Source: Lederbergia sp. NSJ-179 (GTDB lineage Bacteria; Bacillota; Bacilli; Bacillales; Bacillaceae_C). Taken from it: DNA of 64,000 bases. Position 1 is the stretch's first letter. Each line of letters starts with the position of its first letter. The DNA lies in assembly GCF_022867885.1 (NCBI RefSeq), contig NZ_JALIFP010000013.1, positions 1-64,000 of the forward strand. The letters are read 5' to 3'. Shown piece after piece: positions 1-8,083 of this stretch. A program made the translations under genes and the position numbers. The notes under the pieces were generated by a model that did no database searches, was not told where the DNA came from, and saw only the letters and a program-made list of their open reading frames with translations.

Positions 1-1232
1 TCACCTGTCTTGGAATCAAAAGTTAAATTTTTTACATATTTGGCAGCACCGACCGATGTTGCCCTATTATATTTCGTAGGTTCTTTAATGAGATCTTTCG
101 CCTTTTCCAGTGCAGGTGCGCGGTCTGCTCTTGCTTTTGCAGCGTACTTCTCACTATAAAAGACGACTTGCTTTTCATCCACTCTTTTTTTAATCTTTTT
201 GCCATTTTTAGCGGTAACGGTAATTTCTCTCGGATAAAGCCTCGACTTAATCTTGAAATCCTTGTTTATGGAAATGTAATCATCCTGGTCAAGTACATAT
301 TTTTTGAATTTATCAGTAGCCCCACGAATTGAATAACTAAGGACATATCCGTTTTTGGCGGAAAGGGTATACCAGATGTTGTCACCTGTGGTCATTCCTT
401 TATCCGCAACGATTATAACTTTACCAAGTGAAAATTTTCGTTGCACCTTACTGAGCATTGGGATGAGGGTTTGCTTATCGGGCATATTTCCTGGATAAAG
501 TCCGTAAGTAATTGGAATGCCATCCGTATCCATAAATAGTCCCATCTGTACGATTGGATCGGGTCTGTGTTCTTTGGAGACCCCTTTTCTTCTTAATTCA
601 TCCTGTTTATCAATTTCAAAATAATAATTCGTCACATCATAGTAGACTAGACTTGTATTCCGGCCATTCTGTTCCTTTATCCGCTCATGAATCCATAGTT
701 GAAGGGCGTCCTTATGCTTATTAAGGAACGGAAGACAGCGATAGATATCGTCTAATGAGAAATCTGTTTTCTCAAAAAATATCTCCTTGTTATCATAGGC
801 TTTCTTTTTAGATGACGGATAAAGCAAACGTGCAAACACAAGCAGTTTCATGATGCTGTTGGCATCGTATTCATTTTTTGAATGGCGCTGCCTGTTTATC
901 AGGAAGGTATGTATGCCAAGTTCGTGATAGATCTTGCTCAGTGCTGCATAACCCAAATTTTTACGGTTGATCGAATCTGTCAGAATGCGTTCTCCTTTGG
1001 GAATGCTGAAAGTCATCGGAGTTTGGTCGGTCTCCTGTTGTTCGTTCATTCTTTGGATCTTTTCTGTAAAAAAGGCAATGGGATCGTCATATTGTTTTTC
1101 TAGTTCATCTAGGTAGCCAAGGGATTCGATGGTCCGTGATTTGGGATATTTGCTGTTTTTATCCCGATAGCTTTGTACGATGGACAAATAGATCCGGCCT
1201 GTCTTCTTGTTTTTAACTTTTCTGAGATACAT
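1..1232 (-). CDS. IS1634-family transposase, partial (C-terminus beyond window)
   Basis: The minus strand is open from an ATG at 1232 to the window edge, giving about 410 residues without a stop. It begins MYLRKVKNKKTGRIYLS and contains a YYDVTNYYFE block near residue 210 and an IVADKGM block near residue 275. These match the first and second acidic residues of the IS4/IS1634 DDE transposase fold; the final Glu would lie beyond the window. The reading frame looks intact, so the element may be active. A short AT-rich leader separates it from the hairpin at 1330-1370. The terminal inverted repeats and target duplication cannot be defined because the other end is missing. Confidence 0.88.
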   Translation of the reverse strand, partial: MYLRKVKNKKTGRIYLSIVQSYRDKNSKYPKSRTIESLGYLDELEKQYDDPIAFFTEKIQRMNEQQETDQTPMTFSIPKGERILTDSINRKNLGYAALSKIYHELGIHTFLINRQRHSKNEYDANSIMKLLVFARLLYPSSKKKAYDNKEIFFEKTDFSLDDIYRCLPFLNKHKDALQLWIHERIKEQNGRNTSLVYYDVTNYYFEIDKQDELRRKGVSKEHRPDPIVQMGLFMDTDGIPITYGLYPGNMPDKQTLIPMLSKVQRKFSLGKVIIVADKGMTTGDNIWYTLSAKNGYVLSYSIRGATDKFKKYVLDQDDYISINKDFKIKSRLYPREITVTAKNGKKIKKRVDEKQVVFYSEKYAAKARADRAPALEKAKDLIKEPTKYNRATSVGAAKYVKNLTFDSKTG

Positions 1233-1587
1233 GAAGCATCCCTCACATGATCAAAATTATATATACATCTTTATTTTACCATATAAAGCTACATAAATCT
1301 ACCAATATATGACAATAAAATATTTTAAAAATTCCCGGAATCATTAATGTTATCAAGGACTCCGGGAATTGAGTTGTGTGGTTGTACTGCAAAAGTAGCG
1401 AGAGGAAATAGAAGAGTTGAAAAAGAAGCTATAATTATTATATGGATCCCTAGACAAATGGCTGTCTTGGGATCTTTTACCGTAAGCGATTTAATATATA
1501 CGATAGAGAAATAGTTGATGAAAGGAATCAAATAATGAAAAAATGAGGCGGAAAAATGAATTGACCACACTCTTTTGCCTGCGATCC
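1233..1587. other. intergenic stretch between insertion sequence and LacI gene
   Basis: This stretch is AT-rich and I see no convincing gene in it. An 81-codon open frame on the minus strand (1570-1325) starts with GTG, lacks a clear ribosome binding site and resembles no family I know, so it is not annotated. The only clear structure is the terminator-like hairpin at 1326-1370. One boundary of the insertion sequence must lie in or near this stretch. Confidence 0.5.
1326..1370 (-). terminator. rho-independent terminator downstream of the LacI regulator
   Basis: A perfect 10-bp inverted repeat (TCCGGGAATT at 1361-1370 and its complement at 1330-1339) encloses a 21-nt loop. On the minus strand it is followed by TTT, which extends the run formed by the stem end. 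It sits about 220 bp downstream of the LacI stop. It could instead be related to the insertion sequence end. Confidence 0.5.
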
Positions 1588-2568
1588 CTATTTCTCTACT
1601 GCGCCCTGATTCTCATTCACGGATTGCCGCTCCAATAAACGAACCGAAATAAGCTGGGGTTGCGTCTTATTTCCGTCCAATAATTGGAGTAATTGCTTTG
1701 CCGCAACAGAACCCCACTCTTGTTTAGAATAGTTAATCGTTGTTAAAGGGGGTTGAAGGTATTTAGAAACCTCAATATTATCAAAACCAATGATGTGAAT
1801 GTCTTTCCCTATTTTATAAGGAGTTTTTTTGAATCCTTGGTATAGGCCTACTGCCATATCATCATTAAAAGAGAATATCGCTATTGGTGTAGATTTTTGC
1901 TTGAATTCCTTTGCAACCTCTTCACCGAATGATTGCCCGAAGTTTCCTGAGTATATGGTATAGTCGATATGAGGATGTTCTTTTAATATTTCTAAAGCTG
2001 TTTGTAATCTTTGCTTTGAGTCAAAATTATTTTCAGGACCTGTTAAAAAGACGATGTCTTGATGTTTTTTTTCAATTAAATAGTTCAGGGCTAACTGTGT
2101 GCCTGTTCGATTATCAAGTAGGACATGTTCGATATTGGGATGATAAAGCTTTCGATCAAGTACAACGATTTTACTGCCAAGATCTGCATACCGAAGAATT
2201 TCCTTATCCGGAAAATTCCAGTCTAAGATAATCGCTCCATCAATGATCCCTTCTGGCAGAAAACGGTGGGATTCCTTTCCCGTACAAGCAATCAGGTCAT
2301 AGCCTTTTTGATTAAATGTTTTTCTCATACCACGTAATAGGTCGCCAAAAAAAGGACCGCCATAATCAGGCATAAATGCGCCAATGATTTTTGAGGCTCG
2401 CTTTTTTAAAGTACGGGCGGCAGCATTGGGAACATAATTTAAGTCTTTGGCAATCTCAAGTATTTTTTTACTCGTTTTTTCTGTCACCTTTGGACTGCCA
2501 TTTAGGGCATAGGAGACAGTTGAAATGGATACGCCTGCTTTTTTGGCAATATCTTTGATGCTTACCAT
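1588..2568 (-). CDS. LacI/GalR-family transcriptional regulator
   Basis: This 326-residue protein has the LacI helix-turn-helix at its N-terminus (MVSIKDIAKKAGVSISTVSYALNG), the hinge helix region (NAAARTLKKR) and a periplasmic-binding-protein-like sugar sensor domain to the end. The start was set at 2568 because a GGAGG motif lies 8 nt upstream; an in-frame TTG at 2583 overlaps that motif. It is divergent from the esterase/dehydrogenase/isomerase operon, which it probably represses through the palindrome at 2646-2655. The inducing sugar is unknown. Confidence 0.9.
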   Translation of the reverse strand: MVSIKDIAKKAGVSISTVSYALNGSPKVTEKTSKKILEIAKDLNYVPNAAARTLKKRASKIIGAFMPDYGGPFFGDLLRGMRKTFNQKGYDLIACTGKESHRFLPEGIIDGAIILDWNFPDKEILRYADLGSKIVVLDRKLYHPNIEHVLLDNRTGTQLALNYLIEKKHQDIVFLTGPENNFDSKQRLQTALEILKEHPHIDYTIYSGNFGQSFGEEVAKEFKQKSTPIAIFSFNDDMAVGLYQGFKKTPYKIGKDIHIIGFDNIEVSKYLQPPLTTINYSKQEWGSVAAKQLLQLLDGNKTQPQLISVRLLERQSVNENQGAVEK

Positions 2569-2645
2569 GCCAGATCCCTCCAAGTCAGATCAATTCCTTA
2601 ATCATACTGTATAATTTGTTGAAACATTTTACAAGGTGAATTTTC

Positions 2646-2655
2646 GAAACGTTTC
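2646..2655. promoter_or_regulatory. LacI-type operator palindrome
   Basis: GAAACGTTTC is a perfect 10-bp palindrome with the central CG typical of LacI-family operators. It lies in the divergent region between the LacI gene and the operon starting at 2770. A related imperfect half, TTGAAACATTTTAC, lies about 25 bp upstream (from 2619). The palindrome sits just upstream of a candidate -35 for the rightward operon. Confidence 0.6.
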
Positions 2656-2657
2656 TA

Positions 2658-2686
2658 TTCCGAAATGGAAATATGTGTGGTAAAAT
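2658..2686 (+). promoter_or_regulatory. candidate sigma-A promoter of the 2770 operon
   Basis: A TAAAAT -10 at 2681-2686 lies 17 bp downstream of a poor -35 (TTCCGA, 2658-2663). The weak -35 next to a LacI operator suits a regulated promoter, but assignment rests only on spacing. Confidence 0.35.
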
Positions 2687-2769
2687 GAACATGAAAGAGA
2701 ATGGCATGAATTGAAAAGACTCACTCTGTAAATGATAGGGTTTTCGCGAATTGGAGGTGAAGAGACAGA

Positions 2770-3432
2770 GTGTTAAGTGAGCATTTATTCCAAAAGAAGA
2801 TTACGGTTACAAAAGAGGTAAACTTGGCGTATATCCTCTCCCTCCCAGCGAGTTATAACGAAGAGGATCAAAAGGAATTTCCACTTGTTTTATTTTTACA
2901 TGGGATGGGTGAAAGAGGAAATGATTTAGAGTTGGTCAAACGACATGGCCCACTTAAGTCGACTGAAAAGCAATCATTCCCATTTATTCTTCTTGCCCCA
3001 CAATGTCCATTAGAACTAAGGTATTCGACATGGGAATTGTATTTGGATGATTTGATCGCCTTAATCGATCATATTTCTACTGTTTACCGGGTAGATGCAC
3101 AAAGAATCTATGTCACTGGTTTGAGTATGGGAGGATATGGAACATGGGAATTAGCCAAAAAATATCCTGATCGTTTTGCTGCCGCCGTGCCGATATGCGG
3201 AGGCGGTTCTGTAGAAGGGATTGAACGTTTGAAGGATGTCCCCGTTTGGGCTTTTCATGGTGCAAAAGATGACGTAGTCCCATTAGAAGAAAGTGAAAAG
3301 ATGGTCCATGCTCTTCAGGATGTTGGGGGAAATGCAAAACTAACTGTTTATCCGGATGCGACACATGATTCTTGGACAGAGACATATAATCATCCACATT
3401 TATATTCTTGGCTGTTAAAACAGCATAAATGA
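2770..3432 (+). CDS. alpha/beta-hydrolase, predicted carboxylesterase
   Basis: This 220-residue protein starts at GTG 2770, 9 nt after GGAGGTGA. It has an oxyanion-hole region (LFLHGMGERG), the nucleophile elbow GLSMGGYG with Ser near residue 120, an acid in HGAKDDVVP and a catalytic His in DATHDSW, so the triad is complete. It resembles the phospholipase/carboxylesterase and dienelactone-hydrolase type of family that includes predicted sugar esterases. There is no signal peptide, so it acts in the cytoplasm. It is the first gene of a LacI-controlled operon with a dehydrogenase and a sugar isomerase, which suggests it removes an acyl or aryl ester from an imported sugar. The substrate is not evident. 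Confidence 0.85.
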   Translation: MLSEHLFQKKITVTKEVNLAYILSLPASYNEEDQKEFPLVLFLHGMGERGNDLELVKRHGPLKSTEKQSFPFILLAPQCPLELRYSTWELYLDDLIALIDHISTVYRVDAQRIYVTGLSMGGYGTWELAKKYPDRFAAAVPICGGGSVEGIERLKDVPVWAFHGAKDDVVPLEESEKMVHALQDVGGNAKLTVYPDATHDSWTETYNHPHLYSWLLKQHK

Positions 3433-3472
3433 TGAGTTACATCAAATACATACATAGAAAAGGGGAGTAGCT

Positions 3473-4501
3473 ATGACCAAATTAAAGGTTGGGGTCGTTG
3501 GTTGTGGAAGTATTGCGAGATTTAGGCATCTACCTGAATATGCGATGAATGAGCATGTAGAGATTGTGGCAGTTTGCGACATTGTGAAAGAAAGAGCTAA
3601 TGAGATGGCGGATAAATTTGGTGGTCAAGCTTTCACAAGTTATGAAGAGATGCTTCGTGAAGCTGAGTTAGATATTGTGTCTGTTTGCACGCCTAATTAT
3701 CTACATGCGCCCATTAGTATTGCTGCATTAAAAGCAGGGAACCATGTTTTATGTGAAAAGCCGATGGCAACATCTGAGAAAGAAGCATTGGCGATGATTC
3801 AAGCTGCCGAAGCAGGCGGTAAAAAATTGATGATTGCTCATAATCAGCGATTCGTCGCTTCTCATGAAAAAGCAAGAGAACTCATTGCGAATGGAGAAGT
3901 GGGAAGAATCCATAGCTTCCGTACAGCTTTTGGACATCCCGGACCAGAAGGTTGGAGCATTGACGGGAAAGATAGCTGGTTTTTTAGAAAAGAAGAGGCC
4001 TTTATTGGTGCAATGGGAGATCTCGGTGTTCACAAGACAGATCTTATGCGCTTTTTACTAGGTGAAGAGTTTGTAGAAGTAGGCTCCTTTGTGGAATCGG
4101 GTGCAAAAGAAAATAGCACAGTCGATGATAATGCCGTCTGTATTTTAAAATCAGAAAGCGGGATTATCGGGACACTTGCTGCAAGCTGGGCTTATGGTAA
4201 AGAAGATAATGCTACGATTATTTATGGAGAAAAAGCGGTATTACGATTAGAGGATGATCCCGATCATTCCCTTATTGTTCATCATCGTGATGGGAAAACG
4301 GAAAACTTTGACCTTGGAAAAATTCAATCAAATGAAGATGGTGGACAAACAAGTACAAAGGTCATTGACCATTTTGTCGACAGTATTGTCCAGGATACAG
4401 AACCGCCGGTTACTGGTGTGGAAGGGATGAGGTCTTTAAAAGTAGTGATTGCAGCATTGGAATCCAGTATTCATAAGAAAATTGTAAAAATTACACAATA
4501 A
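3473..4501 (+). CDS. Gfo/Idh/MocA-family oxidoreductase
   Basis: This 342-residue protein has an N-terminal Rossmann dinucleotide site (VGVVGCGSIARFRHLPEY), the family EKPMA motif near residue 95 (HVLCEKPMATS) and a C-terminal alpha/beta substrate domain with GDLGVHKTDL, which holds the usual catalytic His. Members oxidise or reduce sugars and cyclitols using NAD(P). It is co-directional with the esterase 40 bp upstream and the isomerase 60 bp downstream and is presumably in one LacI-regulated operon. The likely substrate is a keto or inositol-like sugar, but the sequence does not fix it. Confidence 0.9.
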   Translation: MTKLKVGVVGCGSIARFRHLPEYAMNEHVEIVAVCDIVKERANEMADKFGGQAFTSYEEMLREAELDIVSVCTPNYLHAPISIAALKAGNHVLCEKPMATSEKEALAMIQAAEAGGKKLMIAHNQRFVASHEKARELIANGEVGRIHSFRTAFGHPGPEGWSIDGKDSWFFRKEEAFIGAMGDLGVHKTDLMRFLLGEEFVEVGSFVESGAKENSTVDDNAVCILKSESGIIGTLAASWAYGKEDNATIIYGEKAVLRLEDDPDHSLIVHHRDGKTENFDLGKIQSNEDGGQTSTKVIDHFVDSIVQDTEPPVTGVEGMRSLKVVIAALESSIHKKIVKITQ

Positions 4502-4561
4502 AGGTTAAAATAGAGCTGTGTATGCAGTATTTAAATATAAGAAGGGATAGGTGAAGCAGGT

Positions 4562-5530
4562 ATGAAACTTGGAGTGTTTACAGTACTATTTGCGGAAAAA
4601 TCTTTTGAGGAAATGCTAGATCATGTGAAAGCATCCGGTCTAGACGCGGTGGAAATTGGAACAGGTGGATATCCTGGTAATGCCCATTGTGATTTAGATG
4701 CCTTGCTTGAAAGTGAGGAAAAAAGAAAAGATTACTTACATCAAGTGGAATCACGCGGACTGACCATTAGTGCATTTAGTTGCCATGGAAATCCAATTTC
4801 ACCTGATCAAGATTTTGCCAAGGAATGTCACGAAACATTGGTGAAAACGATTAAGCTTGCCTCTCTTTTGAATGTTCCTGTTGTGAACACATTCTCTGGA
4901 ACACCAGGTGATCAAGAAGGAGCCAAATATCCAAACTGGCCTGTGACACCTTGGCCAAATGAATATGGGGATGTTCTTAAATGGCAGTGGGAAGAAAAAC
5001 TTGTTCCTTATTGGAAAGAAGTGGGGAAACTAGCCCAAGATCATAATGTAAAAATCGGTCTGGAGCTACACGGTGGCTTTTTAGTTCATACCCCTCATAC
5101 GATTCTAAAATTAAGAGAACTAACCTGTGATGCCATTGGTGCAAACCTTGATCCAAGTCATATGTGGTGGCAAGGGATTGATCCTGTGGCAGCCATTAAA
5201 AATCTTGGCAAAGAAAATGCCATCCATCATTTCCATGCAAAGGATACATACATTGATCCCGACAATGTGAATATGTATGGATTAACAGATATGCAACCAT
5301 ATGGAGAATTGAAAACGAGAGCTTGGATGTTCCGTTCTGTCGGCTGTGGTCATGATGTGAAAGAATGGTCCGATATGATGAGTGCCCTTCGTATTTATGG
5401 CTATGATTATGTTGTCAGCATTGAACATGAAGACCCAATCATGTCTGTAGAAGAAGGCTTCCAGCGCGCAGTAAGCAATTTGCAATCTGTCTTGATCAAA
5501 GAACAACCTGCTGAGATGTGGTGGGTGTAA
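4562..5530 (+). CDS. sugar phosphate isomerase/epimerase, TIM barrel (IolE/AP-endonuclease-2 fold)
   Basis: This 322-residue protein belongs to the xylose-isomerase-like TIM barrel family. Metal-binding residues can be recognised in IGLELHGGF (Glu), ANLDPSHMWWQG (Asp, His), HHFHAKD (His, Asp) and VSIEHEDP (Glu). It ends an operon whose preceding gene is a Gfo/Idh/MocA dehydrogenase, a pairing common in inositol and rare-sugar catabolism, where the dehydrogenase makes a keto-sugar and the barrel enzyme isomerises or dehydrates it. A strong terminator follows at 5581. The exact reaction is unknown. Confidence 0.87.
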   Translation: MKLGVFTVLFAEKSFEEMLDHVKASGLDAVEIGTGGYPGNAHCDLDALLESEEKRKDYLHQVESRGLTISAFSCHGNPISPDQDFAKECHETLVKTIKLASLLNVPVVNTFSGTPGDQEGAKYPNWPVTPWPNEYGDVLKWQWEEKLVPYWKEVGKLAQDHNVKIGLELHGGFLVHTPHTILKLRELTCDAIGANLDPSHMWWQGIDPVAAIKNLGKENAIHHFHAKDTYIDPDNVNMYGLTDMQPYGELKTRAWMFRSVGCGHDVKEWSDMMSALRIYGYDYVVSIEHEDPIMSVEEGFQRAVSNLQSVLIKEQPAEMWWV

Positions 5531-5580
5531 TAGAATAGATCTGAGAGGGGTATGCCTTTTGGCAGACATCCCTCATGAAC

Positions 5581-5632
5581 AAAGGGCATCCTACAAAGCG
5601 AAAAACGGGCTTTCAGATGCCCTTTCTTTTTT
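5581..5632 (+). terminator. rho-independent terminator of the sugar operon
   Basis: AAAGGGCATC (5581-5590) pairs perfectly with GATGCCCTTT (5616-5625) and is followed by CTTTTTT. It closes the 2770-5530 operon. Confidence 0.85.
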
Positions 5633-5656
5633 GTAGTCTATAAGGAGTGTTTTTTC

Positions 5657-6772
5657 ATGACAAAATATATCATCATTGGTGCCGGGATTCTTGGGGCCTC
5701 CACAGCTTATCACTTAGCGAAGTCAGGTGCCGACGTGACAGTGATTGACCGAAGAGATCAAGGACAGGCGACACAGGCAGCGGCAGGGATCGTTTGTCCA
5801 TGGCTATCCCAGCGTCGTAATCAAGCCTGGTATAAACTGGCAAAAGCAGGTGCAGCTTACTATCCTCCATTAATTGCAGAACTTGAAAAAGAAGGTGAAA
5901 CCAATACTGGTTACGCTCGTGTTGGAGCCATCAGTGTACATACAGATCAAAAGAAGTTACACGCGATGGAAAAAAGAGCGATCGAGCGGCGAGTAGATGC
6001 GCCAGAAATTGGTGATATTGAGCGATTAACACCAGAAGAGGCGAAAAACGCTTTTCCCCCACTGGCTGATGGATATGGTGCTGTGTATGTAAGCGGTGCG
6101 GCACGAGTGGACGGGGAAGCCATTCGGGATGCTTTATTACGAGCAGCCGTGCGAAATGGGGCTGTGATCGTACATGGGAATGCCCGGCTACAAATGAACG
6201 GTTCACAAGTAATAGGGGTCAGGACAGATGAAAATGAATATTCTGCTGATGTCGTTCTTATAACAAATGGAGCTTGGGCAAAAGGTTTATTTAAGCCACT
6301 TGGCATCGATCTGAACGTGGATTTTCAAAAGGGTCAAATTATCCATATGCAATTGAAAAATCACAATACGAATGATTGGCCTGTGATCATGCCGCCCGGA
6401 GTCCACTATATTGTTCCATTTGCCGATGGAAGAGTAGCTGTGGGTGTAACGCATGAAAATGACACAGGATTTGATGTAACTCCCACTGTATGGGGGATGC
6501 AGGAAATTTTCCAAAAGGCTTTAGACATTGCTCCAGGTCTTTCAGAAAGTTATTTTCTTGAGGTAAAGGTCGGATTTCGTCCCTTTACCCCGGGCTTTTT
6601 ACCGATTATTGGACCGTTACCCGATTATAAAGGAATTTATCTGGCCAACGGGCTTGGCTCAAGCGGCTTGACAGTTGGTCCCTATCTTGGGGCTGAATTA
6701 GCGAAACTAGCTCAACATAAAAAAACAGATATTCCATTAGAACCATATTCTGTGTCAGGTGCTTTGGAATAA
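5657..6772 (+). CDS. FAD-dependent amine/D-amino-acid oxidase (DAO family)
   Basis: This 371-residue flavoprotein has the FAD-binding motif at its N-terminus (IIIGAGILGASTAYHL) ending in the acidic residue of VIDR, and the DAO-family C-terminal signature GFRPFTPGFLPIIGP with YLANGLGSSGLT. It resembles glycine oxidase and other sarcosine/D-amino-acid oxidases, which produce hydrogen peroxide. It starts just after the preceding terminator and is followed by its own, so it is probably a single-gene unit. The substrate cannot be told from the sequence. Confidence 0.85.
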   Translation: MTKYIIIGAGILGASTAYHLAKSGADVTVIDRRDQGQATQAAAGIVCPWLSQRRNQAWYKLAKAGAAYYPPLIAELEKEGETNTGYARVGAISVHTDQKKLHAMEKRAIERRVDAPEIGDIERLTPEEAKNAFPPLADGYGAVYVSGAARVDGEAIRDALLRAAVRNGAVIVHGNARLQMNGSQVIGVRTDENEYSADVVLITNGAWAKGLFKPLGIDLNVDFQKGQIIHMQLKNHNTNDWPVIMPPGVHYIVPFADGRVAVGVTHENDTGFDVTPTVWGMQEIFQKALDIAPGLSESYFLEVKVGFRPFTPGFLPIIGPLPDYKGIYLANGLGSSGLTVGPYLGAELAKLAQHKKTDIPLEPYSVSGALE

Positions 6773-6806
6773 AGGCTTTAGGGGTTTACTCCTTTGGCCT
6801 TTTTTT
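6771..6806 (+). terminator. rho-independent terminator after the FAD oxidase
   Basis: AAAGGC at 6771-6776 pairs with GCC plus following T residues around 6797-6802, extended by a second AGGGG/CTCCT pairing inside, and the arm runs into seven or more T residues. Confidence 0.7.
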
Positions 6807-6930
6807 CGTGAAAAAAAGGGCCGTGCCAAGAGATTCAAAGTAGTTTTCGTCTCTATATGATTTTTAGGAAAATTAGGCTTATTTTTTGTAGAAAAATTTT
6901 AAAAACAATAGGAAATTTTTACAAAAAATA

Positions 6931-6959
6931 TGTTATAATAAAAATAGGAAGCGCTTACA
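6931..6959 (+). promoter_or_regulatory. extended -10 promoter with overlapping CcpA (cre) site
   Basis: TGTTATAAT (6931-6939) is an extended -10 (TG, one base, TATAAT). Seven bases further, AGGAAGCGCTTACA (6946-6959) matches 12 of 14 positions of the catabolite-responsive element TGWAAGCGCTTWCA. Its position at the transcription start would let CcpA block transcription, so the downstream phosphodiesterase gene should be repressed on good carbon sources. Confidence 0.7.
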
Positions 6960-6983
6960 AAAAAGGAGATAGGAGGAAAATCG

Positions 6984-7832
6984 TTGAGGATGACATCTAG
7001 AGCTTTAAAGGCATATTTGCTTGCGATAATAGGAATTGCAAGCCTCACCCTCCTAATCGGTTTTAAGGAGAAACCCACTCCCAGTTTTGAATTGCAAGGA
7101 ACGATTAGTGTTGCCCATCGTGGTGCTTCAGGATATGCTCCTGAAAATACGATGGCTGCTTTTCAAAAGGCTGTTGACCATGGTATGGACTATATCGAAT
7201 TAGATATACATTTATCAAAAGATAATCAACTTGTCATTATTCATGATGATAAAGTAAATCGGACAACAAATGGTTCAGGGTATGTTCGTGACCTTACCTT
7301 AGAGGAATTAAAGAAATTGGACGCAGGAAGTAAATTTAACCCTTCATTTAAAGGGGAGCAAATCATTACTTTAGAAGAATTATTAGACACCATGTTGCAC
7401 CAAATTGGCATTATTATTGAAATTAAGGAGCCCGAGGCCAATACAGGGATAGAAGAGATTCTTGCCGACCTCATTAAACAATACAATAATACGAATAATG
7501 TAATCATTCAATCTGTAAATTTTGAGTCCATGAAAAAAATGCATGAACTGCTTCCGAAAATTCCAGTGGCAGTGCTGGTTTCAAGAGCAGAGCATCCCCT
7601 ATCTAGTCACCAATTAAATGAAATTGCTACCTATGCGACTTATGTAAATTATAATATCCGCTATTTGCGCCCGAGGGATGTAGAGGAAATCCATAAAAGG
7701 GATAAGAAGGTAATGACTTGGACGATTCGTGAGCCGAGAAAAATGAGGAAGGCCCTTAACCTAGGAGTGGATGGCGTTATAACCGATTATACAAAATGGA
7801 TTGTGGAAAATGATCATATGGGTAGGAAATAG
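6984..7832 (+). CDS. glycerophosphodiester phosphodiesterase, exported or membrane-anchored
   Basis: This 282-residue protein starts at TTG 6984, 7 nt after AGGAGG. Residues 8-26 (AYLLAIIGIASLTLLIGF) form a signal or anchor segment, so the catalytic domain is outside. The GDPD TIM barrel shows the diagnostic VAHRGASGYAPENTMAAF, ELDIHLSKDNQLVIIHD and IIEIKEP motifs, with the catalytic His pair and metal-binding Glu/Asp. It hydrolyses glycerophosphodiesters from lipids or teichoic acid to glycerol-3-phosphate plus an alcohol. A cre site upstream indicates CcpA control. B. subtilis GlpQ is a comparable secreted enzyme, but I do not assign orthology. Confidence 0.92.
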   Translation: MRMTSRALKAYLLAIIGIASLTLLIGFKEKPTPSFELQGTISVAHRGASGYAPENTMAAFQKAVDHGMDYIELDIHLSKDNQLVIIHDDKVNRTTNGSGYVRDLTLEELKKLDAGSKFNPSFKGEQIITLEELLDTMLHQIGIIIEIKEPEANTGIEEILADLIKQYNNTNNVIIQSVNFESMKKMHELLPKIPVAVLVSRAEHPLSSHQLNEIATYATYVNYNIRYLRPRDVEEIHKRDKKVMTWTIREPRKMRKALNLGVDGVITDYTKWIVENDHMGRK

Positions 7833-7892
7833 AAGTTGTGCGATCATAGCTTCTTTCTAATTTCTGCAAAACCACTTGGATAATATTTTGCT

Positions 7893-7928
7893 AATGCATC
7901 TCAAATAAGGGATGCATTCTTCTTTTTG
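7893..7928 (+). terminator. rho-independent terminator after the phosphodiesterase
   Basis: AATGCATC (7893-7900) pairs with GATGCATT (7911-7918), followed by CTTCTTTTT. Confidence 0.75.
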
Positions 7929-7991
7929 AATCACATTCATTTCTGCAACAAGCTAGGCATATACTCATGTTGAAGAATAAAATAAAGTAAT

Positions 7992-8006
7992 TTAAAATAA
8001 TTATAA
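7992..8006. promoter_or_regulatory. PerR box upstream of catalase
   Basis: TTAAAATAATTATAA matches the PerR consensus TTATAATNATTATAA at 14 of 15 positions. It lies about 80 bp upstream of katA and just upstream of a candidate promoter, as expected for peroxide-inducible derepression. Fur and Zur boxes are similar, but the gene context favours PerR. Confidence 0.75.
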
Positions 8007-8013
8007 TGAAATA

Positions 8014-8041
8014 TTGATTTTTAATTAAAATCTGTTACTCT
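8014..8041 (+). promoter_or_regulatory. candidate katA promoter
   Basis: TTGATT (8014-8019) lies 16 bp upstream of TACTCT (8036-8041). The -10 is weak. An alternative TATTTTATAG at 8041-8050 has too wide a spacing. Confidence 0.3.
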
Positions 8042-8083
8042 ATTTTATAGAGTATAAACAATAATAAAAAAGGCGGGATAAAA

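Noticed and set aside
1325-1570. 81-codon frame downstream of the LacI gene
   Set aside because: GTG start without a ribosome site, no family resemblance, and it overlaps the terminator hairpin.
5947-6306. 119-residue minus-strand frame inside the FAD oxidase gene
   Set aside because: Shadow of a well-supported coding sequence on the other strand, no own signals.
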